9,423 nucleotides of DNA from CBDHHC01 sp050633205 (GCA_050633205.1 JBOEGA010000177.1:1-9423); one strand, 5' to 3'; counted from the stretch's first letter, positions 1 through 7,323 are shown. The notes: generated by a model not told the origin, from the letters alone. Numbers and translations are program-made.

Positions 1-69
1 GTCCAGACAGGTGAATGAGAACGTGCGCGCAGGGCAATACTGTTAAGTGACATCCTATGCCTCTGAGGT

Positions 70-103
70 AAAAAAAGACCCGGGAAGATAATCCTTCCCG
101 GGT
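70..103 (-). terminator. Intrinsic terminator of the iorAB operon
   Basis: On the minus strand a perfect 10-bp stem (acccgggaag, 78-87, pairing with cttcccgggt, 94-103) with a 6-nt loop is followed by C and then seven T (positions 76 to 70). It starts 13 bases beyond the iorB-like stop codon, so it should end transcription of that operon. This is the clearest terminator in the window. Confidence 0.92.
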
Positions 104-116
104 ATATGGGGTGTTA

Positions 117-2273
117 TCAGGCGAACTCAATACCACTTTTGGTAAGAGGTAGCTGGAATGCTCTCTTTCCCGTTGCTGCATGGATCGCATTGGCCAGAGC
201 CGGTGCCAGAGGTGGAACACCAGGTTCGCCAACTCCTGTCGGAGCCTCTGCTGAGCTGATAATATGCACATCAATCACAGGCATTTCGTTGATACGCAAA
301 GTCTCATAATCAGGGAAGTTGGATTGCTCGACTTCTCCCTTATTCAATGTCACCTCATTACGCATGGCCGCACCAAGAGCATAGCCTATGCCGCCTTCCA
401 TCTGCGCTTTGACAATATCAGGGTTAACAACCACTCCGCAATCAACTGCGCAGGTGACTTTAACAACCTTGATCGCACCTTTGTCGTTTTTAGAAATTTC
501 AACAACCTGTGCCACAAAGCTTCTGAAGGATTCATGTACAGCAATGCCGTGAAAATGTCCCTTCGGCAGTGGTTTGCCCCAACCGGCTTTTTCAGCGGCC
601 AGTTTCAGAACGGCCGCATGTCTTGGGTGGCTCCCAAGCAGCTTTAACCGATACTCGACAGGGTCCTGTTTTGCAGCTTCTGCAAGCATATCAATAGCAA
701 TTTCGGTCGAGTAGGCTGTATGTGTATGACCAACCGAGCGCCACCATAATACGGTAACCGGAGATACCATGTTATGAGTGTCTACCCCGAGATTGGGGAT
801 TGTATAAGGCAGGCTTGCCCCTCCCTCTACAGATGACGAGTCAACCCCGTTCTTCACCATAACCGGTTCAAACGGAGTGCCTGACATAATAGACTGGCCA
901 ATGATACGGTGGTTCCATGCAACTGGATTACCATCCTTATCAAGGCCTGCCTCAATCTTTTCAATATAGGCTGGTCGGTAATACCCGCCACGGATATCAT
1001 CCTCACGTGTATAGAAGAGTTTCACCGGCCATTTGCCGCCGATGATTTTAACCGCCATAGCAGCTTCCAGGACATAATCAGAAGTCGGATTGGCACGTCG
1101 TCCGAAAGACCCCCCGGCATAAAGCGTATTGATTTTCACCATCTCGGGCTTGATACCAAGAACAGCAGCAGCTGTTGGTTGAGCCAGTGAAGGGAACTGA
1201 CATCCGTCCCATATCTCGGCAGTCTTGCCATCAAATTTTATGATGCAATTCAATGGTTCCATGGGCGCATGGGCCAGATACGGAAATTCAAACTCGGCAG
1301 ACACTGTCTTGGCTGCTGATGACATTGCCTTGTCCGGATCACCATCCTTTCGGGCAACATGACCTTTTTCCTTGAGCTTGGACTTGTACTCCTCAAACAC
1401 TTCAGACGAAGAACGGTTCTCAGCTTTGGAGAAATCCCATTCAACTTTAAGTGCTTCACGACCTTTAATGGCTGCCCAGCTGTTCTTCGCATAAACAATA
1501 ACACCACGCGGGGAAGGCTTTATATCCAGAACGCCCTTCACCTTCATGGCATCTTTGGCATCAAAGGACTTGACCGTTCCGCCAAAGCGGGGAGAACGCG
1601 CAATAACGGCATAAGCCATATCAGGCAGCGAAAAGTCCATTGCAAACATGGCCGTGCCATCTGTCTTTGCTTTGCTGTCCTTACGTGGCAGGTCCTGTTT
1701 GCCGATCAGCTTGAAATCCTTGGCCTCTTTTAGCTTTGGCTTGGCAGCCAGTTTCACATCCGCCGCAGCACTGGCCATTTCTCCATAAGTGGCAGATTTT
1801 CCTGATTTATGGCTAAGCTTATTATTCTCCGTAGTAATCTCGCCAGCAGGAACTTTCCAGGCTGCCGCAGCAGCGTCAACCAGCATCTGCCGGGCAGCAG
1901 CTCCAGCCTCGCGATATTGCATAAACGAGTTTGCAATGGCAGTAGAACCACCCGTTCCTTGGGCCTGGAAGGCAAGGTTCGCATATTTGGCAGCATCAGC
2001 CGGAGCCCACTCAACAACAACCTTGTCCCAGTCAGCATCCAGCTCTTCTGCAATAAGCGTCGCCAGGCCGGTCGTGGTCCCTTGTCCCATTTCAAAATGT
2101 TTTGCAATAACAACTACGCTGTTATCAGCCATCACTTTTACAAACGGGTTTGGAACGAGGTCAGCACTACCTGCAGCAATAAGACTGCCTGAAGAACCCA
2201 GGCCAATAATCAGTCCGGCACCAACAGCCACAGACCCTTTTAAAAATTCACGACGATTTGAAGTAACTGTCAT
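117..2273 (-). CDS. iorB: Molybdopterin-binding catalytic subunit of an IorB-type molybdenum hydroxylase (xanthine oxidase family)
   Basis: Large subunit that would bind the molybdenum cofactor and hydroxylate an N-heterocycle or oxidise an aldehyde using water-derived oxygen. The characterised relative is isoquinoline 1-oxidoreductase; the substrate here is unknown. The 718-residue protein opens with a Tat signal (NRREFLK at 6-12, then a hydrophobic stretch to about 35), so the mature enzyme is probably periplasmic. Family motifs seen: FEMGQG (60-65), AGGSFGRR (386-393), WWRSVGHTHTAYSTE (510-524), a CAVDCG...GGIGYALGAAM block (608-637), and GVGEPGVPPLAPALANAI (680-697), whose Glu683 matches the catalytic glutamate of the superfamily. 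Length is slightly below the roughly 780 residues I recall for characterised IorB, with no obvious internal break. The ATG lies two bases after the iorA-like stop; GGAGG at 2281-2285 gives a good ribosome site. Two stop codons stand in tandem (TGA TAA). Family assignment is firm; the gene name is by similarity only. Confidence 0.93.
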   Translation of the reverse strand: MTVTSNRREFLKGSVAVGAGLIIGLGSSGSLIAAGSADLVPNPFVKVMADNSVVVIAKHFEMGQGTTTGLATLIAEELDADWDKVVVEWAPADAAKYANLAFQAQGTGGSTAIANSFMQYREAGAAARQMLVDAAAAAWKVPAGEITTENNKLSHKSGKSATYGEMASAAADVKLAAKPKLKEAKDFKLIGKQDLPRKDSKAKTDGTAMFAMDFSLPDMAYAVIARSPRFGGTVKSFDAKDAMKVKGVLDIKPSPRGVIVYAKNSWAAIKGREALKVEWDFSKAENRSSSEVFEEYKSKLKEKGHVARKDGDPDKAMSSAAKTVSAEFEFPYLAHAPMEPLNCIIKFDGKTAEIWDGCQFPSLAQPTAAAVLGIKPEMVKINTLYAGGSFGRRANPTSDYVLEAAMAVKIIGGKWPVKLFYTREDDIRGGYYRPAYIEKIEAGLDKDGNPVAWNHRIIGQSIMSGTPFEPVMVKNGVDSSSVEGGASLPYTIPNLGVDTHNMVSPVTVLWWRSVGHTHTAYSTEIAIDMLAEAAKQDPVEYRLKLLGSHPRHAAVLKLAAEKAGWGKPLPKGHFHGIAVHESFRSFVAQVVEISKNDKGAIKVVKVTCAVDCGVVVNPDIVKAQMEGGIGYALGAAMRNEVTLNKGEVEQSNFPDYETLRINEMPVIDVHIISSAEAPTGVGEPGVPPLAPALANAIHAATGKRAFQLPLTKSGIEFA

Positions 2274-2275
2274 AA

Positions 2276-2734
2276 TTAGGCCTCCAGCTTTTTAGCAGCT
2301 AAATGAATAGCAGCACGAATTCTCTGATAAGTGACACAGCGACAGGCGTTTCCATTCATATATGTGTCAATATCTTCATCAGAAGGCTTCTTGTTTTCTG
2401 AAAGCAGGCCAATACTCTGCATAATTTGGCCGGATTGGCAGTACCCGCACTGAACCACATCAAGTTCGCGCCAGGCCGCCTGAACCGCACTTGCGACGTC
2501 CCCGTTTGCACCTTCTATGGTTTGAATATCTTTACCAACAGCATCCTCAACAAAGAGCTGGCAGGATCTTGTAGGTTTGCCATCGACATGGATTGTACAT
2601 GCTCCACATGAAGCAACTCCGCAGCCAAACTTTGTGCCGGTTAAACCAACATCCTCCCGGATCACCCAGAGCATGGGAGTTCCTTCCTCGGCATCTATTG
2701 ATTTTGTCTCACCATTAATCTTCAGCTTATACAT
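2276..2734 (-). CDS. iorA: [2Fe-2S] electron-transfer subunit of an IorA-type molybdenum hydroxylase
   Basis: Small subunit carrying two [2Fe-2S] clusters that pass electrons from the molybdenum site of the IorB-like partner to an external acceptor. The 152-residue length is normal. The N-terminal plant-ferredoxin-like domain has cluster ligands Cys38, Cys43, Cys46 and Cys58 (GCGVASCGAC pattern). The C-terminal helical domain has Cys96, Cys99 (QCGYCQSGQ), Cys131 and Cys133 (NACRC). All eight ligands are present. There is no signal peptide, so it would be exported by hitch-hiking on the Tat signal of the partner, as inferred for this family. No FAD subunit gene adjoins, which fits two-subunit IorAB enzymes as opposed to three-subunit xanthine dehydrogenases. 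The ATG is preceded by AAGGGAG (minus strand, 2740-2746) at a good distance. It is the first gene of the operon. Confidence 0.94.
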   Translation of the reverse strand: MYKLKINGETKSIDAEEGTPMLWVIREDVGLTGTKFGCGVASCGACTIHVDGKPTRSCQLFVEDAVGKDIQTIEGANGDVASAVQAAWRELDVVQCGYCQSGQIMQSIGLLSENKKPSDEDIDTYMNGNACRCVTYQRIRAAIHLAAKKLEA

Positions 2735-2784
2735 GCTGTCTCCCTTGTCCAGTGAGTGATAATTAGACAGATCACAGTAGAGTT

Positions 2785-2958
2785 ATGAATTCTTCTCATA
2801 CGCTCAATTATATTCCTGAGCATATTGCAATATTAAATTCTTCTCTAAAAATGGCGCAAACGTGGCTATTCCACGAGACTGGATCACGTTTGGGTGTAAT
2901 TGGGGGGAATGCAGGTATTGTCGCACCTGCTACTTTAGATGTGGTAGTTATTACATGA
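2785..2958 (+). CDS. Doubtful small ORF (57 aa), frame continuing beyond its TGA
   Basis: A 57-codon ATG ORF runs divergently from the iorA-like gene. It contains MAQTWLFHETGSRLGVIGG and ends in a hydrophobic run (LDVVVIT). If its TGA at 2956-2958 is read through, the same frame stays open for 20 more codons to a second TGA at 3019-3021. I do not recognise the sequence. There is no strong ribosome site (only AGTAGAG, 2776-2782). It may be a degraded gene, a small peptide gene, or chance. The surrounding DNA is A+T-rich and the adjacent VOC fragment looks like debris, which favours decay. Confidence 0.2.
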   Translation: MNSSHTLNYIPEHIAILNSSLKMAQTWLFHETGSRLGVIGGNAGIVAPATLDVVVIT

Positions 2959-3092
2959 AGAGATATAATTAATACTGATAAAACAGGCTTAGGTATTTAT
3001 TCAGGAGGGCTTCAACTCTGAATTTTTTTAAGACTCTCAGGCCTTTTTCTCAAAATCGAAGCACTGGACAAAAAACATCAGCATGCAGTAGC

Positions 3093-3389
3093 CACGCCCC
3101 TTATGACGATCTGCATAAAAGGCGGGTTAATGGCTGCCACTGGTACAAAACACAGGAAAGCATTCCACCCGTATCATTCGACAGACGCAATAATGTTGGC
3201 CTGCACCATCTGGCACTGGCCGTCAGGGACAGTATCTCAATTGACACTTTGTATAATGAGATGGTTAAAGAAGGTATAGATATTGAATTCCCTCCAACAC
3301 TTAAACCGGACGGTGCATCAAAACATATGATGTGCTTTATTCCCGGTGGCCCAAGGGTGGAATTCTTTACGTCGATAATCAATGAATAA
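3093..3389 (+). pseudogene. C-terminal fragment of a VOC (glyoxalase/bleomycin-resistance fold) protein
   Basis: The frame ending in TAA at 3387-3389 encodes a recognisable VOC half: FDRRNNVGLHHLALAV, then an amphipathic helix (DTLYNEMVKEGI), EFPPTL, and the closing strand pair KHMMCFIPGGPRVEFF. The His of GLHHLALAV and the Glu of RVEFF sit where metal ligands lie in many VOC proteins. The frame is open from 2982 but has no ATG before the helix (about 3258), and codons upstream of about 3093 no longer look like the family, so the N-terminal beta-alpha-beta-beta-beta module is missing. The best reading is a 5'-truncated or scrambled gene remnant. VOC proteins of this type are metal-dependent lyases, isomerases or dioxygenases; no specific activity can be given. 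It ends 20 bases before the DUF1294 gene. Confidence 0.6.
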
Positions 3390-3409
3390 TAAACAGAACG
3401 GACAATAAA

Positions 3410-3841
3410 ATGCTTATTGCATTATATACGGCAGCGATCCTTTTAGCCTTCGGTCTCGTAAGTTATATTCTAAAGAGATTAAACACTTGGTTCTATATTT
3501 TTGCCGCCACCACATTGGCCCTGTCCATTGCAGTTGCCTTTTTTGCTGGTGACACAATAGCAGCCCCACTGATCCTGGCGATTATCTCCTATTATGTCTG
3601 GATCAATATATTTACCTTTTTCCTCTATGGCTGGGATAAAGGTGCTGCCATGACAAACATGTGGCGCGTCTCCGAGAGACAATTGCACATGTATATGTTC
3701 TTTGGCGGGGCTCTGGGCGCAATTCTCGGGCAGAAAATATTCAGACACAAAACCCAGAAACTGTCTTTCCGTATTGTCTTCTGGTCACTGCTTGTCATTC
3801 AGCTCCTGATCCCGGTGGGTTTACTGATCGCAAGATTCTGA
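3410..3841 (+). CDS. DUF1294 family inner-membrane protein
   Basis: A 143-residue membrane protein with about four or five hydrophobic segments (roughly 3-20, 27-46, 50-73, 94-108 and 120-141). The conserved DUF1294 core is clear: YGWDKGAAMTNMWRVSER (73-90), followed by LHMYMFFGGALGAILGQ and FRHKTQKLSFRIVFW (111-125). The D-K-x-A, W-R-V/I-x-E, G-G-x-x-G and R-H-K-T-x-K-x-S-F signature is what I recall for this family. Its function is unknown. The family normally has this C-terminal signature; here it is preceded by two extra helices. The ribosome site is weak (GGAC upstream of the ATG). An EamA transporter gene follows 43 bases later on the same strand, so co-transcription is possible. Confidence 0.85.
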   Translation: MLIALYTAAILLAFGLVSYILKRLNTWFYIFAATTLALSIAVAFFAGDTIAAPLILAIISYYVWINIFTFFLYGWDKGAAMTNMWRVSERQLHMYMFFGGALGAILGQKIFRHKTQKLSFRIVFWSLLVIQLLIPVGLLIARF

Positions 3842-3884
3842 AATATGCAGTTTTTTTTTACCCTGACTTTATAAAGAGGCCGGT

Positions 3885-4787
3885 ATGCTTATCTGGGTTT
3901 TCATCACGATTGCAGCGGCCTTTTTGCAGAATGTTCGCTCCACACTACAAAAACACCTGAAAGGGAAAATAGGAACCCTCGGAGCAACATTTGTCCGTTT
4001 CGGTTATGGTTTTCCATTTGCAATCCTGTTCCTGCTTTTTCTCCACTATGGAATGAAATATCAGTTGCCGGATCTGAATATTTCATTTGGTATGTGGATA
4101 ATCGTGGCAGCCCTGGCCCAGATCGTGGCTCAGGCACTTCTCATCTATATGTTCAGCTTTAAAAACTTCGCTGTAGGCACCGCATATTCAAGAACAGAAC
4201 CGGCGCAGGCAGCATTGTTTGGTCTCCTCTTCCTGTCCGAAACCATTTCACCTCTGGTCATCGTAGCAATAATGATAACTGTCGTTGGCGTAATGATAAT
4301 CTCGGTTGCCCGCACAGAACTGAAATTTAAGGCAATGGCAGGTTCCATATTTAGCTATAGCACTCTGATAGGGCTGTGCTCGGGAAGTTTCTTTGGTCTG
4401 TCTGCTGTCGGATACAGAGGCGCCTCACTTTCATTAGGCGGACCCAATTTCCTGATGCAGGGAGCGGTGACACTGTGCACAGCGATCATATTCCAGACCC
4501 TGATCATGTTTATCTATATTGCTCTCAGGAAACCCGATGAATTGCGTAAAATCGCAGCTTTGTGGAAGCCGGGCCTTGCCGTTGGCTTTGTCGGAGCAAC
4601 CGCATCTTTCGGCTGGTTTACAGCAATGACACTGGAAAAAGCTGCCCTTGTCAAAGCCGTCGCTCAGGTCGAAATGCTCTTCACCTTCGCCTCAACAGTC
4701 TTCATATTCAGGGAACGCATTAATAAGTTGGAAATCCTGGGCTGTCTGGCAATTGTAATAGGAATTCTGGCATTATTAATGTCATAA
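3885..4787 (+). CDS. EamA/DMT-superfamily transporter
   Basis: A 300-residue inner-membrane protein almost wholly made of hydrophobic segments, consistent with ten transmembrane helices in two EamA repeats. The first repeat ends with AYSRTEPAQAALFGLLFLSE (101-120) and a hydrophobic helix. The second ends with EKAALVKAVAQVEMLFTF (251-268), FRERINKLEILGC and a final helix. These paired helix-9/10-like blocks with an acidic residue followed by a short basic loop are typical of drug/metabolite transporters. Members export amino acids, metabolites or drugs; the substrate here cannot be told. AAGAGG lies just upstream of the ATG and decides the start. Length is normal and the gene is intact. It probably shares a transcript with the DUF1294 gene. 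Confidence 0.9.
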   Translation: MLIWVFITIAAAFLQNVRSTLQKHLKGKIGTLGATFVRFGYGFPFAILFLLFLHYGMKYQLPDLNISFGMWIIVAALAQIVAQALLIYMFSFKNFAVGTAYSRTEPAQAALFGLLFLSETISPLVIVAIMITVVGVMIISVARTELKFKAMAGSIFSYSTLIGLCSGSFFGLSAVGYRGASLSLGGPNFLMQGAVTLCTAIIFQTLIMFIYIALRKPDELRKIAALWKPGLAVGFVGATASFGWFTAMTLEKAALVKAVAQVEMLFTFASTVFIFRERINKLEILGCLAIVIGILALLMS

Positions 4788-4855
4788 TATATTTATCATG
4801 CATTTTCTCTTGCTATATACTTGGTGCTGCACTATGTGCTCCTTATAGGTTTGAA

Positions 4856-4884
4856 TTGCTCCAAATATAAGCGGTTTATATACT
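4856..4884 (+). promoter_or_regulatory. Putative sigma-70-type promoter of the CBS-domain gene
   Basis: TTGCTC (4856-4861) is separated by 17 bases from TATACT (4879-4884), close to the consensus at the -10 box (5 of 6) and half matching at the -35 box. Transcription would begin near 4891, leaving a short leader with AGGG at 4897-4900, nine bases before the ATG. An alternative -35, TTGAAT at 4851, would give too long a spacer. This is a sequence match only. Confidence 0.45.
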
Positions 4885-4909
4885 GGGGCATTCTTTAGGG
4901 AATACGCTG

Positions 4910-5386
4910 ATGAGCACTGAGAAATCTCCTGTTAAAGAATTAATTACTTGCAATAATCACTTGCAGGTAGCCCCCGACGATCTGATCAGAAGTGTTGCTG
5001 TAAAAATGCCAAAAAGTCATTCAAGTGCAGCAGTTGTGGTAGACGAGAAAACAGGAAAACTGGTTGGGATTATAACTGAACAGGATATCGTTGAGCGGGC
5101 AGTGGGCGTGCGGCGGAATGTCGATGAAACAACCGTAGACGAAATCATGACTAAAGATCCCATAACAATTTCAGTTGATACCCCCCTCACTGAAGCTCTT
5201 GAACTCTTAACTCAGCACGGAATAAGAACCCTGCCAATTATGGAAGCCGATAAGGTCGTCGGAATTCTCGACATAAGAGACCTTTACGATATTCTTAACC
5301 GTCTTCTAAAAGAAGAAGTCGCCTTTCGTGACGGCATAATAAACTATGCCTATGGCGACGGGTATGGCGCAGGCTACCAAAAATAA
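4910..5386 (+). CDS. Tandem CBS-domain protein
   Basis: A stand-alone CBS-pair protein of 158 residues. CBS motif 1 covers about 18-72 (SSAAVVVDEKTGKLVGIITEQDIVER) and motif 2 about 77-132 (VDEIMTKDPITISVD, then GIRTLPIMEADKVVGILDIRDL). Such pairs form a Bateman module that binds adenosine nucleotides or S-adenosylmethionine and senses energy state; here no effector domain is attached, so a partner protein is likely but unidentified. The tail (VAFRDGIINYAYGDGYGAGYQK) is rich in Gly and Tyr and is not part of the CBS fold. The start is supported by AGGG nine bases upstream. It stands as a single gene and converges on the serine-rich gene on the opposite strand. Confidence 0.93.
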   Translation: MSTEKSPVKELITCNNHLQVAPDDLIRSVAVKMPKSHSSAAVVVDEKTGKLVGIITEQDIVERAVGVRRNVDETTVDEIMTKDPITISVDTPLTEALELLTQHGIRTLPIMEADKVVGILDIRDLYDILNRLLKEEVAFRDGIINYAYGDGYGAGYQK

Positions 5387-5394
5387 TATCATGC

Positions 5395-5417
5395 CAGACA
5401 GGTGCATAGCCTGTCTG
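5395..5417. terminator. Hairpin between two convergent genes, possible terminator
   Basis: A perfect 8-bp stem (cagacagg, 5395-5402, with cctgtctg, 5410-5417) and a 7-nt loop lie between the CBS gene stop (5386) and the tail of the serine-rich gene (5451). On the plus strand no T-run follows. On the minus strand a T-run appears only after about ten bases. It is therefore a non-classical terminator or an mRNA-stabilising hairpin. Confidence 0.4.
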
Positions 5418-5450
5418 ATAATAATCGGTGGAGGCATGAAGAAGGTAACC

Positions 5451-5894
5451 TCATTTTGCATAGCCAGATCCATACAGCAAACTCTGTATCCGCAATGAAG
5501 ACAACCCGAATACATCATCATAATTTTTCCCGCTGGAGCGATTAAAGCCATAATCGCTTTCAGTCGAACCAAACGTGAAACTCGCTTTCATTGAAGCAAA
5601 TACATAATCACTGTCAGCCATCAATATATCATCAAGAGACTGAAGCTTTGGCAGTTTTTCAGAAATATCAGGCGTAGAAGAGCTTTCCTGATATTCCTGT
5701 AGCTGTAACAGGGCTGCGTTCAGAGTTCCTGATATTTTCGGCCCGGCAAAATTTGCCCACTGTGAAGATTTATCTGCACGGCTGAAGAGGTTGGAAAAAC
5801 TGAAAGAGGACTGCCTTGGAAGAGAAGAAAATCCCGAAAAATGGCGGTTTATAGCGGGTTTGGTTAGGATATCAAAGATATTTGCGACACTCAT
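5451..5894 (-). CDS. Serine-rich protein of unknown function (147 aa)
   Basis: I do not recognise this protein. From the ATG at 5892-5894 it has 147 residues, 28 of them Ser and none Cys. The frame can be extended to a TTG at 5985-5987, but that adds a hydrophobic 31-residue lead with no good ribosome site; the internal ATG has GTGAG close upstream, so I prefer it. The N-terminal third is Ser/Phe-rich (HFSGFSSLPRQSSFSFSNLF), the centre carries a likely helix (TLNAALLQLQEYQ) and an acidic stretch (LQSLDDILMADSD), and the C-terminus is Ser/Gly/Tyr-rich (RIQSLLYGSGYAK). No signal peptide is seen with the preferred start. The longer start would place a possible membrane segment (PLFAICLFIVIVKVSI) at the N-terminus. 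It converges with the CBS gene and diverges from the serine hydrolase gene. The consistent composition and long open frame suggest a real, lineage-restricted gene. Confidence 0.6.
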   Translation of the reverse strand: MSVANIFDILTKPAINRHFSGFSSLPRQSSFSFSNLFSRADKSSQWANFAGPKISGTLNAALLQLQEYQESSSTPDISEKLPKLQSLDDILMADSDYVFASMKASFTFGSTESDYGFNRSSGKNYDDVFGLSSLRIQSLLYGSGYAK

Positions 5895-6053
5895 GATACT
5901 CACTTTCACAATTACGATGAATAGACAGATCGCAAAAAGCGGGCCATCCTTAGTTATGAAAACGCTCACTGATTGTCCGGGGACCAACTAAAAGCCAATA
6001 CCCCTCTTGAGGCCACTTTTATAGCCTGTCTTAAAAGAGAAGGGTGAGGTGAT

Positions 6054-7265
6054 ATGATCAAAAGAATTTTTATGATTGGCTTCCTGCTGCTGCTGGTTGC
6101 AGGAATTGGCGCAGCATTGTGGTACTACCGCCCCTGGTCGAAATACTCGCCATATCGAATAGCGGAAATGCAGAAACCGGAAAATCTGGTAAATACGTTT
6201 CGCTCTATGAAGGATTATTTCCCATTCAAGGTCATTCAAAAAAGTAGCACTATATCCGAATTTGAATCCGATATCGCCCCGTTGCCCGTAACCTATGAAT
6301 GGCAAGGCAAAACCAAAACCCTCGATCAATATAATAGGGAAGGCGTAACAACAGGTCTCCTTGTTCTGAAAAACGGTAAAATCAGGCATGAGGCTTACCT
6401 GCATGAGGCTAACAGGGAAACTCTTTTCACATCCTGGTCGATGGCAAAAAGCTTTATTGCAACAGCCATATTTATGGCCCTGAAAGAAGGAAAACTCTCA
6501 AGCCTCGATGATAAGGCAGAGAAATATGCTCCGCAGTTCAGGGGGAGCGCATTCGGAGACAGCTCTGTCCGCGACCTGCTGACCATGTCCACAGGCGTAG
6601 ATTTCAATGAAAGATACAGCGATCCGGACAGCGATATACGGCCCTACTTTTTCAATACCTTTATCCTCGGCATTAATGCGGATAAATTACTGCTGCCATT
6701 CAAACGCAACAGACCACCCCAAACCGACTTTCATTATATCAGTCCGAACAGTCAGGTTCTGGCATCCGTCCTTCGCGGGCTATACCAGAAACCACTTGTC
6801 GAAATTATCAGTGAGAAAATCTGGAAGCCACTGGGCATGGAGCATGACGCCTACTGGAACCAGAATGTTGAAGGCAGGGAAGGGCTGGCATTAGGATATT
6901 GTTGTCTGAACGCGACCCTGAGAGACTTCGCGCGATTGGGCCGCTTTTATATCAATGCCCATAAAGGGCAGGGCAAAGGCCCGGAATTATTACCTGAAGG
7001 CTGGCCGGAAGTTCTGCGTAAACCTGTCTCTCCGAAACATAAACCCAATGGCAAGCATTATCACGGTCGCGGGTACAGCTACCATTTCTGGTTGCCCAAC
7101 GACCCCGATGAAGAATATTTCGCAGCCGGAGTTTACGGACAATTCATATGGATAGACCCCAAACGCGATATAGTAATAGTCCGAACCGCCGCCGACGCCG
7201 AATGGACCCCAAGGTCACTGGAAAGCATGGCTGTGCTAAAGGCGATAGCCCGGTATTATGATTAG
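6054..7265 (+). CDS. Membrane-anchored serine hydrolase of the beta-lactamase class C / 6-aminohexanoate-dimer hydrolase fold
   Basis: A 403-residue protein with a basic N-terminus and one hydrophobic segment (about 5-25), so it is probably anchored in the inner membrane facing the periplasm. The hydrolase domain starts near 80. The nucleophile motif is S129-M-A-K132 (TSWSMAKSF). The conserved RDLLTMSTG follows (173-181). FHYISPNSQ (226-234) supplies the probable catalytic Tyr228, and FAAGVYGQFIWIDP (356-369) fills the third motif position. The Ser-to-Tyr distance (99 residues) is close to that in NylB (103, from memory of Ser112 and Tyr215). Relatives include esterases, amidases and D-aminopeptidases as well as beta-lactamases. 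Substrate is unknown; a true beta-lactamase role is not supported. GAGGTGAT lies directly before the ATG, a strong Shine-Dalgarno match but tight; an in-frame ATG six codons later (6072) is possible. Gene intact. Confidence 0.88.
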   Translation: MIKRIFMIGFLLLLVAGIGAALWYYRPWSKYSPYRIAEMQKPENLVNTFRSMKDYFPFKVIQKSSTISEFESDIAPLPVTYEWQGKTKTLDQYNREGVTTGLLVLKNGKIRHEAYLHEANRETLFTSWSMAKSFIATAIFMALKEGKLSSLDDKAEKYAPQFRGSAFGDSSVRDLLTMSTGVDFNERYSDPDSDIRPYFFNTFILGINADKLLLPFKRNRPPQTDFHYISPNSQVLASVLRGLYQKPLVEIISEKIWKPLGMEHDAYWNQNVEGREGLALGYCCLNATLRDFARLGRFYINAHKGQGKGPELLPEGWPEVLRKPVSPKHKPNGKHYHGRGYSYHFWLPNDPDEEYFAAGVYGQFIWIDPKRDIVIVRTAADAEWTPRSLESMAVLKAIARYYD

Positions 7266-7282
7266 GATCACAGGTTTTGCAT

Positions 7283-7323
7283 GAGTAAGGCTTGCCTGCA
7301 GAGAAAACAGGTTAACCTTACTC
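7283..7323. terminator. Stem-loop between convergent genes
   Basis: gagtaagg (7283-7290) pairs perfectly with ccttactc (7316-7323), with an inner cctg/cagg pairing in the 25-nt loop. It lies just after the serine hydrolase stop and overlaps the stop codon of the YcxB-like gene. There is no T-run on either strand, so a bidirectional terminator role is only a guess. Confidence 0.3.

Noticed and set aside
3..13. The 11-mer ccagacaggtg, found at 3-13 and again at 5394-5404
   Set aside because: Repeats of this length are expected by chance in 9.4 kb, and no flanking similarity exists.
264..2295. Several plus-strand and alternate-frame ORFs of 85-168 codons inside the iorB-like gene
   Set aside because: They overlap a gene with clear family motifs throughout, have no recognisable domains, and are shadow frames.
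3101..3382. Minus-strand ORF of 93 codons opposite the VOC remnant
   Set aside because: The plus-strand frame carries recognisable VOC motifs; the minus frame resembles nothing.
3852..3859. Run of T between the DUF1294 and EamA genes, considered as a terminator
   Set aside because: Only a 4-bp stem (actg/cagt) precedes it, too weak for an intrinsic terminator.
5306..5572. Minus-strand ORF of 88 codons with a hydrophobic middle
   Set aside because: It overlaps the end of both the CBS gene and the serine-rich gene in other frames and has no family features.
5895..5987. N-terminal extension of the serine-rich protein from a TTG start
   Set aside because: TTG start without a good ribosome site; the ATG at 5892-5894 has GTGAG upstream. 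Kept only as an alternative.
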